A stretch of DNA of 21,317 nucleotides from an uncultured Comamonadaceae bacterium (lineage in GTDB: Bacteria; Pseudomonadota; Gammaproteobacteria; Burkholderiales; Burkholderiaceae_C), in assembly GCA_937871735.1 (NCBI GenBank), contig CALMOI010000261.1, forward strand, positions 1 to 21,317. Direction: 5' to 3'. This document shows positions 14,790-21,317 of this stretch, piece after piece. The translations under genes were made by a program, and so were the position numbers. The notes below the pieces were generated by a model. That model made no database searches and was not told the origin of the DNA. It was given only the letters and a program-made list of their open reading frames with translations. Position 1 is the first letter of the stretch. Each line of letters opens with the position of its first letter.

Positions 14790-14990
14790 GCCGCTGCTAC
14801 CCCCAAATTGCTGCCGTGCCCGTTCTGCGGCGCAGCCCCCAAAGCCGAAGAGTTCAACGACGAGGAAGTTCACACCTTCTTCGTCAGTTGCGTCAATCAA
14901 GACTGCCCGGCCTGCTCAGTCCTTGCCAGTGGCGACACCCCGGAAGACGCGGCTGAGCTGTGGAACACCCGCAACGGAGGTGCCGCATGA
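14784..14990 (+). CDS. Lar-family restriction alleviation protein
   Basis: A 68-residue zinc-ribbon-like protein. LLPCPFCGAAP (Cys12, Cys15), then SCVNQDCPACSV (Cys36, Cys41, Cys44) and the C-terminal DAAELWNTRN are the hallmarks of the Lar family. Rac-prophage Lar reduces type I restriction by favouring modification; the same role early after infection is inferred here. It overlaps the genes on both sides (ATGA), has GGAG seven bases upstream, and sits in the middle of the early operon. Confidence 0.8.
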   Translation: MNAAATPKLLPCPFCGAAPKAEEFNDEEVHTFFVSCVNQDCPACSVLASGDTPEDAAELWNTRNGGAA

Positions 14991-15238
14991 GCACCTTCCG
15001 CATCACCGCCCAAGGCGGCAAAGCCGTGCCCTATGCCGCCGAGCTGGGCGACGAGGACGGCAGTGGCGACTACATGGAGGTGTGGGCCTCCACCAGCCAA
15101 GGCGTGTGCGTGGACATTCGCGGCCACGGCTACAAGCTGGTGTTTGTCCGCAGCGCCGACCATGCCCTGGCCTTGGGCCAGCAACTGATCGCCGCCGCTC
15201 AGGCTCTGCAAGCGGCCCAAGCCGGGTTGGCCGCATGA
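14987..15238 (+). CDS. Small hypothetical early protein, 83 aa
   Basis: An 83-residue protein of unknown family: a beta-rich start (STFRITAQGGKAVPYAAEL), an acidic patch GDEDGSGDYMEVW, more strands (VCVDIRGHGYKLVFV) and an Ala-rich C-terminal helix. ATG 14987 is chosen for its strong GGAGG six bases upstream and its ATGA overlap with the Lar-like gene; an upstream GTG frame would run through that gene. It overlaps the next gene in the same way. Confidence 0.7.
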   Translation: MSTFRITAQGGKAVPYAAELGDEDGSGDYMEVWASTSQGVCVDIRGHGYKLVFVRSADHALALGQQLIAAAQALQAAQAGLAA

Positions 15239-15549
15239 GCACAAAGCCCGACTACACCAACGCTGCGCAGCAACGCCTCCTGAAGGTGCTGCTGGCCCTG
15301 TTCAGCGATGTGGTGCAAGGCGTCAGCAACACCGCTATCAGCAAGGCTACCGGGTCTAACCCCAGCAGCATCACCCGCGACTTGGAAAACCTGCGCATCG
15401 CAGGCTTGGCTGAGCGCGACGAAGCCACCGGCCTGTGGCGGCTCACCCCCCGCCTGCCGCAGCAGGCTGTGAAGGTGTTCAGCGCCATCGACCTGCATGC
15501 AGCGCGAGTTGAACAGGCCCGCAACCGCTTCACCCGTACCCCTGATTGA
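15235..15549 (+). CDS. Winged-helix (IclR N-terminal-like) regulator
   Basis: A 104-residue protein whose core, RLLKVLLALFSDVVQGVSNT then AISKATGSNPSSITRDLENL and RIAGLAERDEATGLWRLTPR, is a helix-turn-helix with a beta wing, as in the DNA-binding domain of IclR-type regulators but with no ligand domain. ATG 15235 overlaps the previous stop; a longer reading frame upstream belongs to another gene's shadow. It is followed by the only sizeable non-coding gap in this part of the operon, which holds a palindromic element. Confidence 0.75.
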   Translation: MSTKPDYTNAAQQRLLKVLLALFSDVVQGVSNTAISKATGSNPSSITRDLENLRIAGLAERDEATGLWRLTPRLPQQAVKVFSAIDLHAARVEQARNRFTRTPD

Positions 15550-15554
15550 CCTGC

Positions 15555-15583
15555 GCCAAACCCGCCAATTTGGCGGATTTGGC
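15555..15583 (+). promoter_or_regulatory. 29-nt inverted repeat before the DUF3102-like gene, copy 1
   Basis: The left arm GCCAAACCCGCC and the right arm GGCGGATTTGGC (15572-15583) pair at 11 of 12 positions around an AATTT loop; as DNA it is symmetric about base 15569 with 14-bp arms. It ends six bases before the AAGGA that precedes ATG 15603. A second version lies within the gene at 15945-15973. It may be an mRNA hairpin that gates translation or a double-dyad protein site. Confidence 0.65.
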
Positions 15584-15602
15584 CCTACAAGGAACTGATG
15601 AC

Positions 15603-16481
15603 ATGGCACAGAAGAAAGACAGCACCCAGCTGGCCCACCCCGAAGTTGATGAGGCCGCATTCGGCGGCGCAATGTCCGACATGCGTCAAATGCAAGTGCA
15701 GACGCTGGAACAAGCCCGAGAGTTGAGCACGCAGATTGGGTATACCGGGCCGCTCACCATTGGCGCGGTTGAAGAGGAAGTCCGCTATTGGCAGCAACGC
15801 ACGGTGGAGTCGTGTCTGGAGCTGGGAAAGCGCTTGCTGATCCTCCGCGAACTCACGCCGCACGGCGACTTCATACCTCGTCTTGAGTTGCTTGGATTCG
15901 CCAAGCGCACCGCCTACCGCTTCATGAATGCGGCATCCAAGACAGCCAAAAGTGCCAATTTGGCACATTTGGCAAAGCAAGTGAAGCAGCAAAGCCTCTT
16001 CCTTGAACTCGTCACCGAAGACGACGACGTGATTGAGCGCATGGCGCAAATCGACGACATCGAGCGCATGAGCCCCAGCGAAGCACGCAGAATGCTGCGC
16101 GAGGCCCGCGAAGAGATGAAGGCCAAAGACGAGCTGGTGGGCAAGAAGAGCGAGCGCATCCATCAACTTGAAGAGCAGGCCGTGCGCATCAAGCGCATGC
16201 CCAAGAAGGAGTCCACCGAAGAGCTGCTCAAGCAGTTTGGCGGCGTGGTGGCCGGGGTCGGCGGGGCTATTGATGGCGAGTTGGGCGCAGCCCTGCAAGC
16301 CCTGGATGCCGACGACGCCGAGGCCCATCGACTTGTCATGGCCGCTGCCGTTGCCACCATGCGCGCCAAGCTGTCGGCCCTGGCTGACCAGTACGGCTTG
16401 CCCGAGATTGACCCGGACGCGGGTTTGGATTGGCTGCGCCCCGAAGGTGGTGCCGCTGATGCTGCCGGTGCTGAGGGCTGA
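15603..16481 (+). CDS. DUF3102-like phage protein
   Basis: A 292-residue soluble protein. Residues about 50-115 match the DUF3102 pattern: SCLELGKRLLILRELTPHGD, then LELLGFAKRTAYRFMNAASK. A long charged coiled coil follows (EARRMLREAREEMKAKDELV), then a Gly/Ala-rich C-terminal domain ending in a Gly/Ala tail. The function is unknown; similar proteins are common in phage early and replication regions. ATG 15603 with AAGGA upstream is preferred over a TTG at 15546 that overlaps the previous stop. The gene carries one palindromic element in front and a related one inside (15945-15973), suggesting self-control. Confidence 0.75.
   Translation: MAQKKDSTQLAHPEVDEAAFGGAMSDMRQMQVQTLEQARELSTQIGYTGPLTIGAVEEEVRYWQQRTVESCLELGKRLLILRELTPHGDFIPRLELLGFAKRTAYRFMNAASKTAKSANLAHLAKQVKQQSLFLELVTEDDDVIERMAQIDDIERMSPSEARRMLREAREEMKAKDELVGKKSERIHQLEEQAVRIKRMPKKESTEELLKQFGGVVAGVGGAIDGELGAALQALDADDAEAHRLVMAAAVATMRAKLSALADQYGLPEIDPDAGLDWLRPEGGAADAAGAEG
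15945..15973 (+). promoter_or_regulatory. 29-nt inverted repeat inside the DUF3102-like gene, copy 2
   Basis: The left arm GCCAAAAGTGCC and the right arm GGCACATTTGGC pair at 11 of 12 positions around AATTT. The single mismatch is at the same place (seventh) as in copy 1, and positions 8 and 9 differ on both arms in a compensating way. The copies are 390 bp apart. Here the element also encodes AKSANLAHLA. Confidence 0.65.
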
Positions 16482-16483
16482 CC

Positions 16484-17509
16484 ATGACCACCCAACACAC
16501 CAACCCGATGCAGCGCCGCGTGGCGCGGGGCTTGGCTTTGGGCATCACCGCCGTGTGCGTGGTGATGGCCGCTGCGGCGGCGGCAGACCGGGGCGCTGGC
16601 CTGCTGGATCAGGCGCTGTACACCGCCACTGCTGCGGCCTTTGTCGTCGGCTCGCATGTGCTGCCTGCGCTGTCCACCCGCAAGCCGTGGATGTGGCTGC
16701 TGTCTGCGCTGTGTCTGCTGGCAACGCTCTACCACTTGGGCCACTTCTTCGGCGCAGCGGGTGAGCGTGCTGGTTCCCAACGGGCCACCCAGGCCAGCGC
16801 TGGGCAGGGTGTAGCGCAGCGCGCCGCCATCCAAGCTCAGCTCGACGGCATCAAGGCCCGCCCGCTGGCCGACGTGGCCGCAGAGCAGGCCAAGGCCACC
16901 GCTGCCGAGGCCCGCGCCAGCGCCGCTGCCAGCCGCTGCGAGGTGCGCTGCACCAGCCAGCAAGCCGCCGTGACCGAGGCCCATGCCAAGGTGCAGGCGC
17001 TGGCGGTAGAGCGCCAAGAGGCCGAGAGCCGCACCACGCTGAACGCCCAGCTCTCCACTTTGGCTACCCAGGCCGACACCGCTACCAGCGCTCGCCGGGT
17101 TGACCCGATGGATGCCCAGATCGCCTCTGCCACCGGCCTGCCCGTGGGCACGGTGGGGCTGCTGGCCAGCATGGTGCAAGGGCTGCTGCTGGAGGTGCTG
17201 GGCATCGTGGCCTGGACGGTAGCGATACCGGGCGAGCTGACCGCTACCGCACAGGTCGATGTGCAGGCAGATGTGTCGCTGACGACCGCCGCCCCGCAGG
17301 CCCGCCCTGTGGTTGCCCCCACCAGCGCTAAGACCAATGCCAAGACCCGCGCCACCTTCCCGGCAGTCAACGCCTTGCCCGCAAAAGGGGAAGTGAGGGC
17401 CGAGCCACCACCTGCCGCCACCCGGCCTGACTGGCGTAGCCGGGCCGGGGCGTGGCTGGCAGCGCAAATGACAAGGGGGACACCGTGGTCACACGCAGCC
17501 CCGCATTGA
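16484..17509 (+). CDS. Membrane protein with periodic coiled coil, upstream of transposase
   Basis: A 341-residue protein of unknown function. Three hydrophobic segments near the N-terminus (about 16-34, 46-62 and 69-87) are followed by an Ala/Gln/Glu-rich coiled coil (100-200) with Cys152 and Cys156, a fourth membrane segment (220-248) and a Pro/Ala-rich basic tail. GAGGG lies just before the ATG. Its last 25 bases overlap the transposase gene, so translation may be coupled. Its place among early genes is unusual for a large membrane protein; superinfection exclusion or a membrane tether for replication are guesses. Confidence 0.7.
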   Translation: MTTQHTNPMQRRVARGLALGITAVCVVMAAAAAADRGAGLLDQALYTATAAAFVVGSHVLPALSTRKPWMWLLSALCLLATLYHLGHFFGAAGERAGSQRATQASAGQGVAQRAAIQAQLDGIKARPLADVAAEQAKATAAEARASAAASRCEVRCTSQQAAVTEAHAKVQALAVERQEAESRTTLNAQLSTLATQADTATSARRVDPMDAQIASATGLPVGTVGLLASMVQGLLLEVLGIVAWTVAIPGELTATAQVDVQADVSLTTAAPQARPVVAPTSAKTNAKTRATFPAVNALPAKGEVRAEPPPAATRPDWRSRAGAWLAAQMTRGTPWSHAAPH

Positions 17510-19320
17510 TCGAACGGCTGGTGCAAATCGCCCAGGCCACAGCAAGCGCCCAGCACGGCGGTAAGGAGGCAATTTACAGCGCCGCCTGCACCGAACTGGG
17601 CATGTCCAGAGCCACGCTCCTGAGGGGGCTGAAAGATGTCACTGTGAAAAGCGAACGCAAGCGCCGATCCGATGCGGGGGAAACCGCCCTCAAGCGCGAA
17701 GAAGCCGCGCTGATCTCGGCCTACATCCTGGAAGGGATGCGCAAAAACGCCAAACGGATGGTGTCGGTGGTCGAGGCCGTCAACACCCTGCGGCGCACCG
17801 GCCAAATCCGCGCCGAGTTTGTGGATGGCGACGGTGAAATCCGCCAACTGTCGGTGTCCGCCATTGCCAGGGCCCTGAAGGTCTACAAGCTGCACCCTGA
17901 CCAACTGCTGCGCCCAGCGCCTGCGGTCGATATGCGCAGCCTGCACCCGAATCACGTTTGGCAAGTGGATGCCAGCCTGTGCGTGTTGTTCTACATCAAC
18001 GGCAAAGGCAGCAAGGCCAAAGACAGCGGACTGCGGGTGGCCGAGCACGACGAGTTCTACAAGAACAAGCCGGGCAACCTGGATCGCATCACGATGTCAC
18101 GGGTGTGGCGCTACGTCATCACCGACCACTACAGCGGCGCAGTGCTGGTGCATTACGTGCTCGGGGCCGAAAGCGGAATCAACTTGGCCGAGTCCCTGAT
18201 TTGGGCCATGCAACCCAAGGGCAACCGCATTCCCATGCACGGTGTGCCGGTGGGCCTGTACTGCGACCCCGGCAGCGCCAACACCGCAGGCACCACCAAA
18301 AACCTGCTGCGCCGTCTGGGTGTGCGCCTAGAGGCCCACGCCCCACGCCAAGCGCGTGCTACCGGGCAGGTGGAAAACGCCCAGAACTTGGTCGAAACCC
18401 ACTTTGAGGCATGGCTGCGCTTTGCCCCGAAGGTGGAGAGCGTCGAAGAGCTGAATGCCCTGGCCGATCGCTGGATGGCGGACTACAACAGCCGCCACAT
18501 CCATAGCCGCACGGGTAAGACGCGGTTTGCGGTGTGGCAGGGCATTCAGCCCGAGCAGTTGCGCATTCCGCCCAATGTGGACATGTGCCGCCTGCTGCTG
18601 ACCCATGCGCCAGAAAAGCGCACGGTGAACGACCGGCTGCGCGTGGAGTTTGGCGGCCAAGACCGGCAGTGGGACGTGTCGCAGGTGCCGGGCGTGATGG
18701 TGGGCGAGAAGCTCAATGTCACCTGGAACCCCTACGACAACAACCAAGTGTTTGTGGTGGATGCTGACAAGGACGGCCACGAAACCCTGCACCCCTGCCC
18801 GCTGGTGGGGCGCATGGACGACGACGGACGGTTTCGCAGCACGGGCAACGTCTTCTTTGAGGACTACGCCAGCCCCGCCGACACCGTTGCCGACAAGCAC
18901 CGCAAGGAGCTGGCCGAGCTGGCAACGGGTGCCAAGACGCTGGAAGACGCCGACAAGCTGCGTCGTCAAAAGGGCTACACGCCGTTTGGTGGCCGCATCG
19001 ACCCGTTCGTCGGTCTGGACGAAGGCAAGGTCGAACACCTGCCACGCCGTGGCACCGAACTGCCCAGCACCGTGACCGTGGCCCCGCCGCCACCCACACC
19101 ACTGCGCCTGCCGGTGCAGCCGCCCACTGATGACCGGGTGCTGAACCCGTTCGAGGTGGCGCGCTGGCTGGTCAGCAAGGGCGTGGAGATGATGCCTGAG
19201 CGCAATGCCCTGATAGCCCAGTGGCACCCGCAAGGCGTGCCTGAGAGCGACTTAGACGAACTCAAGGCCCGCCTGGAGCGCCCGGTACCGGCACTGCGGG
19301 CCGTGAATGGAGGTGCGTGA
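17485..19320 (+). CDS. Mu-family DDE transposase A
   Basis: A 611-residue transposase that joins phage ends to target DNA and drives replicative transposition. The N-terminal part has a helix-turn-helix-like SAACTELGMSRATLLRGL. The RNase H-fold core contains HVWQVDASL (Asp162), GLYCDPGSANT (Asp261) and TGQVENAQNLVE (Glu297), giving the DDE triad. A beta-barrel region with WNPYDNNQVFV follows and a C-terminal tail likely contacts protein B. GTG 17485 is chosen because AGGGGG lies about six bases before it; an upstream GTG at 17452 lacks such a site. The triad is intact, so the enzyme may be active. Confidence 0.93.
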   Translation: MVTRSPALIERLVQIAQATASAQHGGKEAIYSAACTELGMSRATLLRGLKDVTVKSERKRRSDAGETALKREEAALISAYILEGMRKNAKRMVSVVEAVNTLRRTGQIRAEFVDGDGEIRQLSVSAIARALKVYKLHPDQLLRPAPAVDMRSLHPNHVWQVDASLCVLFYINGKGSKAKDSGLRVAEHDEFYKNKPGNLDRITMSRVWRYVITDHYSGAVLVHYVLGAESGINLAESLIWAMQPKGNRIPMHGVPVGLYCDPGSANTAGTTKNLLRRLGVRLEAHAPRQARATGQVENAQNLVETHFEAWLRFAPKVESVEELNALADRWMADYNSRHIHSRTGKTRFAVWQGIQPEQLRIPPNVDMCRLLLTHAPEKRTVNDRLRVEFGGQDRQWDVSQVPGVMVGEKLNVTWNPYDNNQVFVVDADKDGHETLHPCPLVGRMDDDGRFRSTGNVFFEDYASPADTVADKHRKELAELATGAKTLEDADKLRRQKGYTPFGGRIDPFVGLDEGKVEHLPRRGTELPSTVTVAPPPPTPLRLPVQPPTDDRVLNPFEVARWLVSKGVEMMPERNALIAQWHPQGVPESDLDELKARLERPVPALRAVNGGA

Positions 19321-19547
19321 TGGCTGAAACCGTTAACGCCTATGACCGATTGGCAAATCTGGAAGCCATGTTTCGGCATGTCACTGCCGCCCACGCTGAG
19401 ATGAAGAAGCTGAAGGGCGTGATTGATGCGGCATTCCTCGAAGCACGAGACGCAAACGACAAGTTCATGTTGGCGTTTGTATCCAGCGCGATGGATGAAG
19501 TCGCAAGTGCTATCGAAGACCTAGAGCGTATGGGGACGCAGTACTGA
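19320..19547 (+). CDS. Small hypothetical protein between transposase A and B
   Basis: A 75-residue helical protein: NAYDRLANLEAMFRHVTAAH, then AEMKKLKGVIDAAFLEARD and an acidic C-terminal helix. It overlaps the A gene stop by one base, with GGAGG six bases upstream, and its stop overlaps the B gene start by one base, so the three are translated together. I know of no function; a link between A and B is suggested only by position. Confidence 0.7.
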   Translation: MAETVNAYDRLANLEAMFRHVTAAHAEMKKLKGVIDAAFLEARDANDKFMLAFVSSAMDEVASAIEDLERMGTQY

Positions 19548-20710
19548 TGAAAACCATTCAAACCGTTCTCGACCGCATCGGTGCCAGCCAAGCCGATCTG
19601 TCCCGCGCCCTGAATTTGGGCAAAGCCACCACCAGCCGACTGGTAACGCAAGGCCAGTGGCCCCGCCGCAATACATCGGCCATCCGCGCCGCTGCCGCCA
19701 ACTTTCTGAAAACCCGTGGGGCACAGCCTGAAGACCTGCGCCCCCTGTTCACCACGCCCGCCGTGGCCGGTGAACCCACCCCATCCCAACCCACTGAATC
19801 GGAGGAAACCATGCTGCTGCGCTGTGAACACCTGACCAAAAAAACCAAGGTCGCCTTTGGCCTGAGCCGCGACCCGTTTCGCGACGACATCCAAACCAGT
19901 GGCGACGTGTTTGCCTCTGGTGCCATCCGCTACGTGCGCAACGTGCTGCTGGACGCTGCGCTGCACCACTCGTTCGTGGCCATCGTCGGCGAGTCGGGCT
20001 CGGGCAAAAGCACGCTAGCCGAAGACCTAGAACAACGCATCATCGACGAGAACCGCCCGGTGAGCGTGATCCGCCCCTACGTCTTGGCAATGGAGGAAGC
20101 TGAGTCGCGCGGCAAGCCGCTACGCGCCCCGGCTATCGCCGAGGCCATCATTCGCACCCTCACGCCCACCGCCTACTGCAAGAGCAGCCCCGAGGCTCGC
20201 TTTGCCCAGGTGCATCAGGTGCTGCGCACCAGCCGCCGCGCCGGGCAGAGCCACTTGTTACTGATTGAAGAGGCGCACAGCCTGCCGGTGCCCACGCTCA
20301 AGCACCTGAAACGCTTTGCCGAGTTGAAGGATGGCCTCTCGCGCCTGATCGGCATCGCCTTGATCGGCCAGCCCGAGTTGGCCACCCGCCTGAGCGAGCA
20401 TAGCGGCGAGGTGCGTGAGGTGGTGCAGCGCTGCGAGCTGGTGACGCTGCCCGCCCTGGATGCTGACTTAGAAGCCTACCTGCGCCACAAGTTTGATCGC
20501 GTTGGGGTCAAGGTCGATGCCGTACTGGCCCCGGATGCCTACGACGCCATCCGCGCCCGGCTGATCCGCAAGCCCGAGCGCGCCATCCAAGACCAAGGGG
20601 TGAGCATCTGCCACCCCTTGGTCGTCAACAACTTGGTGTGCCGTGCCATGAATGCCGCTGCCGCTGTCGGCGCGCGCGTGGTGGATGGCAACGTGATTGC
20701 GGGGGTGTGA
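19547..20710 (+). CDS. Transposition target-selection AAA+ ATPase, MuB/TnpB-like
   Basis: A 387-residue protein. An N-terminal helix-turn-helix (ASQADLSRALNLGKATTSRL, about 13-32) is followed by a linker and an AAA+ domain with Walker A GESGSGKST (148-156) and Walker B LLLIEEAH (237-244), then a sensor-like IALIGQPELATRL. It resembles MuB/ExeA-like ATPases that bind target DNA and activate the transposase. It directly follows A and the 75-aa gene. A strong internal start (GGAGGA before ATG 19811, Met89) could give a shorter form lacking the helix-turn-helix. Confidence 0.92.
   Translation: MKTIQTVLDRIGASQADLSRALNLGKATTSRLVTQGQWPRRNTSAIRAAAANFLKTRGAQPEDLRPLFTTPAVAGEPTPSQPTESEETMLLRCEHLTKKTKVAFGLSRDPFRDDIQTSGDVFASGAIRYVRNVLLDAALHHSFVAIVGESGSGKSTLAEDLEQRIIDENRPVSVIRPYVLAMEEAESRGKPLRAPAIAEAIIRTLTPTAYCKSSPEARFAQVHQVLRTSRRAGQSHLLLIEEAHSLPVPTLKHLKRFAELKDGLSRLIGIALIGQPELATRLSEHSGEVREVVQRCELVTLPALDADLEAYLRHKFDRVGVKVDAVLAPDAYDAIRARLIRKPERAIQDQGVSICHPLVVNNLVCRAMNAAAAVGARVVDGNVIAGV
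19801..19813 (+). promoter_or_regulatory. Internal ribosome binding site and in-frame ATG in gene B
   Basis: GGAGGA (19801-19806) lies four bases before ATG 19811, in frame with B. This is a better site than that of most genes in the operon and lies exactly between the helix-turn-helix and the AAA+ domain. Translation from here would give a 299-residue ATPase. Confidence 0.5.
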
Positions 20711-20713
20711 GCT

Positions 20714-20890
20714 ATGCGCCACCCAAGCAAATTCTGGATCGCCCCTGGGGTGATTGAGCCATGCACGACGGCTGCACCCATGACTACTTCTGAGCGCGTG
20801 TTTTTGGCTGTTGTTGTGCTGTGTGCCCTGGTCATCATGGTCACTTGCGGTGCAATGCTGATTGACCTCAGCCGGGGGTGCGCACGATGA
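20714..20890 (+). CDS. Small membrane protein, 58 aa
   Basis: A 58-residue protein with one membrane segment (VFLAVVVLCALVIMVTCGAM) after a short polar N-terminus. The frame starts four bases after the B stop and its own stop overlaps the next ATG (ATGA), the same close packing as the rest of the operon. A second in-frame ATG 22 codons in would give a 36-residue version that still contains the membrane helix. There is no clear ribosome binding site, and the function is unknown; a small phage membrane protein (for example for exclusion or lysis timing) is only a guess. Confidence 0.5.
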   Translation: MRHPSKFWIAPGVIEPCTTAAPMTTSERVFLAVVVLCALVIMVTCGAMLIDLSRGCAR

Positions 20891-21317
20891 GCGACCTGCA
20901 TTGCCCCTGCTGCCGCTCCAAGCTTGATCTGGCGGTGTTGTTTGCCTGCGCATCTGACCGCAGCGCCATCGAACAACTGGTCTCTATCGGCCTGCCGATG
21001 GGCGATCTGGTGTTGCAGTACTTGATGCTGCACACCCCGCCCAAGCAATGCTTGTCCAGCGCCAAGCAGATCAAGCTGATCCGGCTGCTGCTGCCCGACC
21101 TGCGCCGCGAGGCCATCAAGCGCGGGGGCCAAGACCGCCCCGTGCCGCACGCCATCTGGGCCAAAGCCCTGGCCGACATCCTGTTGCGCCGCGACACCCT
21201 GGAGCTGCCGCTCAAAGGGCACGGCTACCTCTACAGCATGTTGGCAGGGATGGCCGAGAAGGCCGATGCCGCGCAGGAGGCCCAAACCGAAGCCGCCCGC
21301 CGTGCGGCCCCGCCCGC
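20887..21317 (+). CDS. Early phage protein with N-terminal Cys cluster (3' end outside window)
   Basis: An open frame of 143 codons still running at the window edge. It begins MSDLHCPCCRSKLDLAVLFAC, a CPCC zinc-ribbon-like cluster, followed by a helical domain (QIKLIRLLLPDLRREAIKRG, AIWAKALADILLRRDTLEL) and an Ala/Glu-rich helix. It overlaps the 58-aa gene by ATGA. I do not recognise the family with confidence; BcepMu-like phages have several small genes of unknown role after B. Confidence 0.65.
   Translation, partial: MSDLHCPCCRSKLDLAVLFACASDRSAIEQLVSIGLPMGDLVLQYLMLHTPPKQCLSSAKQIKLIRLLLPDLRREAIKRGGQDRPVPHAIWAKALADILLRRDTLELPLKGHGYLYSMLAGMAEKADAAQEAQTEAARRAAPP

Larger units (their letters stand above)
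4152..21317. mobile_element. Mu-like (BcepMu-type) transposable prophage, right boundary outside window
   Basis: The element starts with 5'-TG at 4152 inside the tolC-like gene and contains Mu-family genes: DDE transposase A, AAA+ protein B, gp25/26/27-like proteins, terminase, portal, F- and G-like head proteins. Late genes run leftward and early genes rightward from the repressor region near 13.6 kb, the divergent plan known from BcepMu rather than the single direction of Mu. The late module stops at gpG, only about 100 bp from the boundary; scaffold/protease, major capsid and all tail genes are absent from the expected place. The other end is not in view, so the 5-bp target duplication cannot be verified. 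Confidence 0.9.

Noticed and set aside
14960..14986. Upstream GTG start for the 83-aa early protein
   Set aside because: It lies within the Lar-like gene; ATG 14987 has GGAGG and the ATGA overlap typical of this operon.
15546..15602. TTG start extending the DUF3102-like protein upstream
   Set aside because: It overlaps the previous stop without a ribosome binding site, whereas ATG 15603 has AAGGA upstream. The resemblance of AKPANLADLA to AKSANLAHLA comes from the repeated palindrome.
16163..17467. A 434-codon open frame on the minus strand
   Set aside because: It lies opposite the DUF3102-like and membrane-protein genes, has low-complexity Gly/Ala/His-rich text and no domain or ribosome binding site; long antisense frames are expected in GC-rich DNA.
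17452..17484. Earlier GTG start of the transposase
   Set aside because: The GTG at 17485 has AGGGGG at good spacing; the earlier one does not and would lengthen the overlap with the upstream gene.
1..21317. CRISPR array, tRNA or rRNA genes
   Set aside because: No regularly spaced direct repeats with unique spacers and no cloverleaf or rRNA-like stretches were noticed on either strand.

Overview
The window is GC-rich, densely coded DNA, most consistent with a betaproteobacterial (Burkholderiales, probably Comamonadaceae-like) host. That call rests on a DUF4124-type secreted protein and on a transposable prophage of the BcepMu type; it is inferred from gene content, not from a marker gene.

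Region 1 (1-4151) is host chromosome: a rightward type I secretion operon. It holds the 3' end of one PrtD-type ABC permease/ATPase, a second complete one (ATGA overlap), an HlyD/PrtE-type membrane fusion protein, and a TolC/PrtF-type outer-membrane protein. The last gene stops after 242 codons, about half the family length, where foreign DNA begins.

Region 2 (about 4152 to the right edge) is a Mu-like transposable prophage inserted in that tolC-like gene. Its left boundary has the 5'-TG expected of Mu-family ends, two matching 12-bp sites 23 bp apart, and a GGGA motif repeated four times at exactly 10-bp steps. The layout is divergent, as in BcepMu. The late module is read leftward: secreted DUF4124 protein, small TPR-like protein, Rz with nested Rz1, SAR-type endolysin, gp25-, gp26- and gp27-like proteins, large terminase, portal, gpF-like and gpG-like head proteins. 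A minus-strand XRE repressor and an unrecognised 266-aa protein lie upstream of it. The early module is read rightward from a promoter overlapped by repressor-type operators: Cro/gp16-like DNA-binding protein, small proteins, Rha-like regulator, Lar-like restriction alleviation protein, a winged-helix protein, a DUF3102-like protein, a four-TM coiled-coil protein, DDE transposase A, a 75-aa protein, the AAA+ target-selection protein B, a 58-aa membrane protein and an open reading frame cut by the window edge.

The most unusual points are: (i) the late module goes straight from gpG to the phage end, with no protease/scaffold, major capsid or tail genes, so this is an internally deleted prophage or a reduced packaging-plus-transposition element; (ii) the DUF3102-like gene carries two copies of a 29-nt inverted repeat, one just before its ribosome binding site and one inside its coding sequence, which keep the pairing, the mismatch position and the AATTT loop while the stem bases covary; (iii) gene boundaries in the early operon share near-identical linker sequences, suggesting modular shuffling; (iv) there is an accessory block between repressor and lysis genes.
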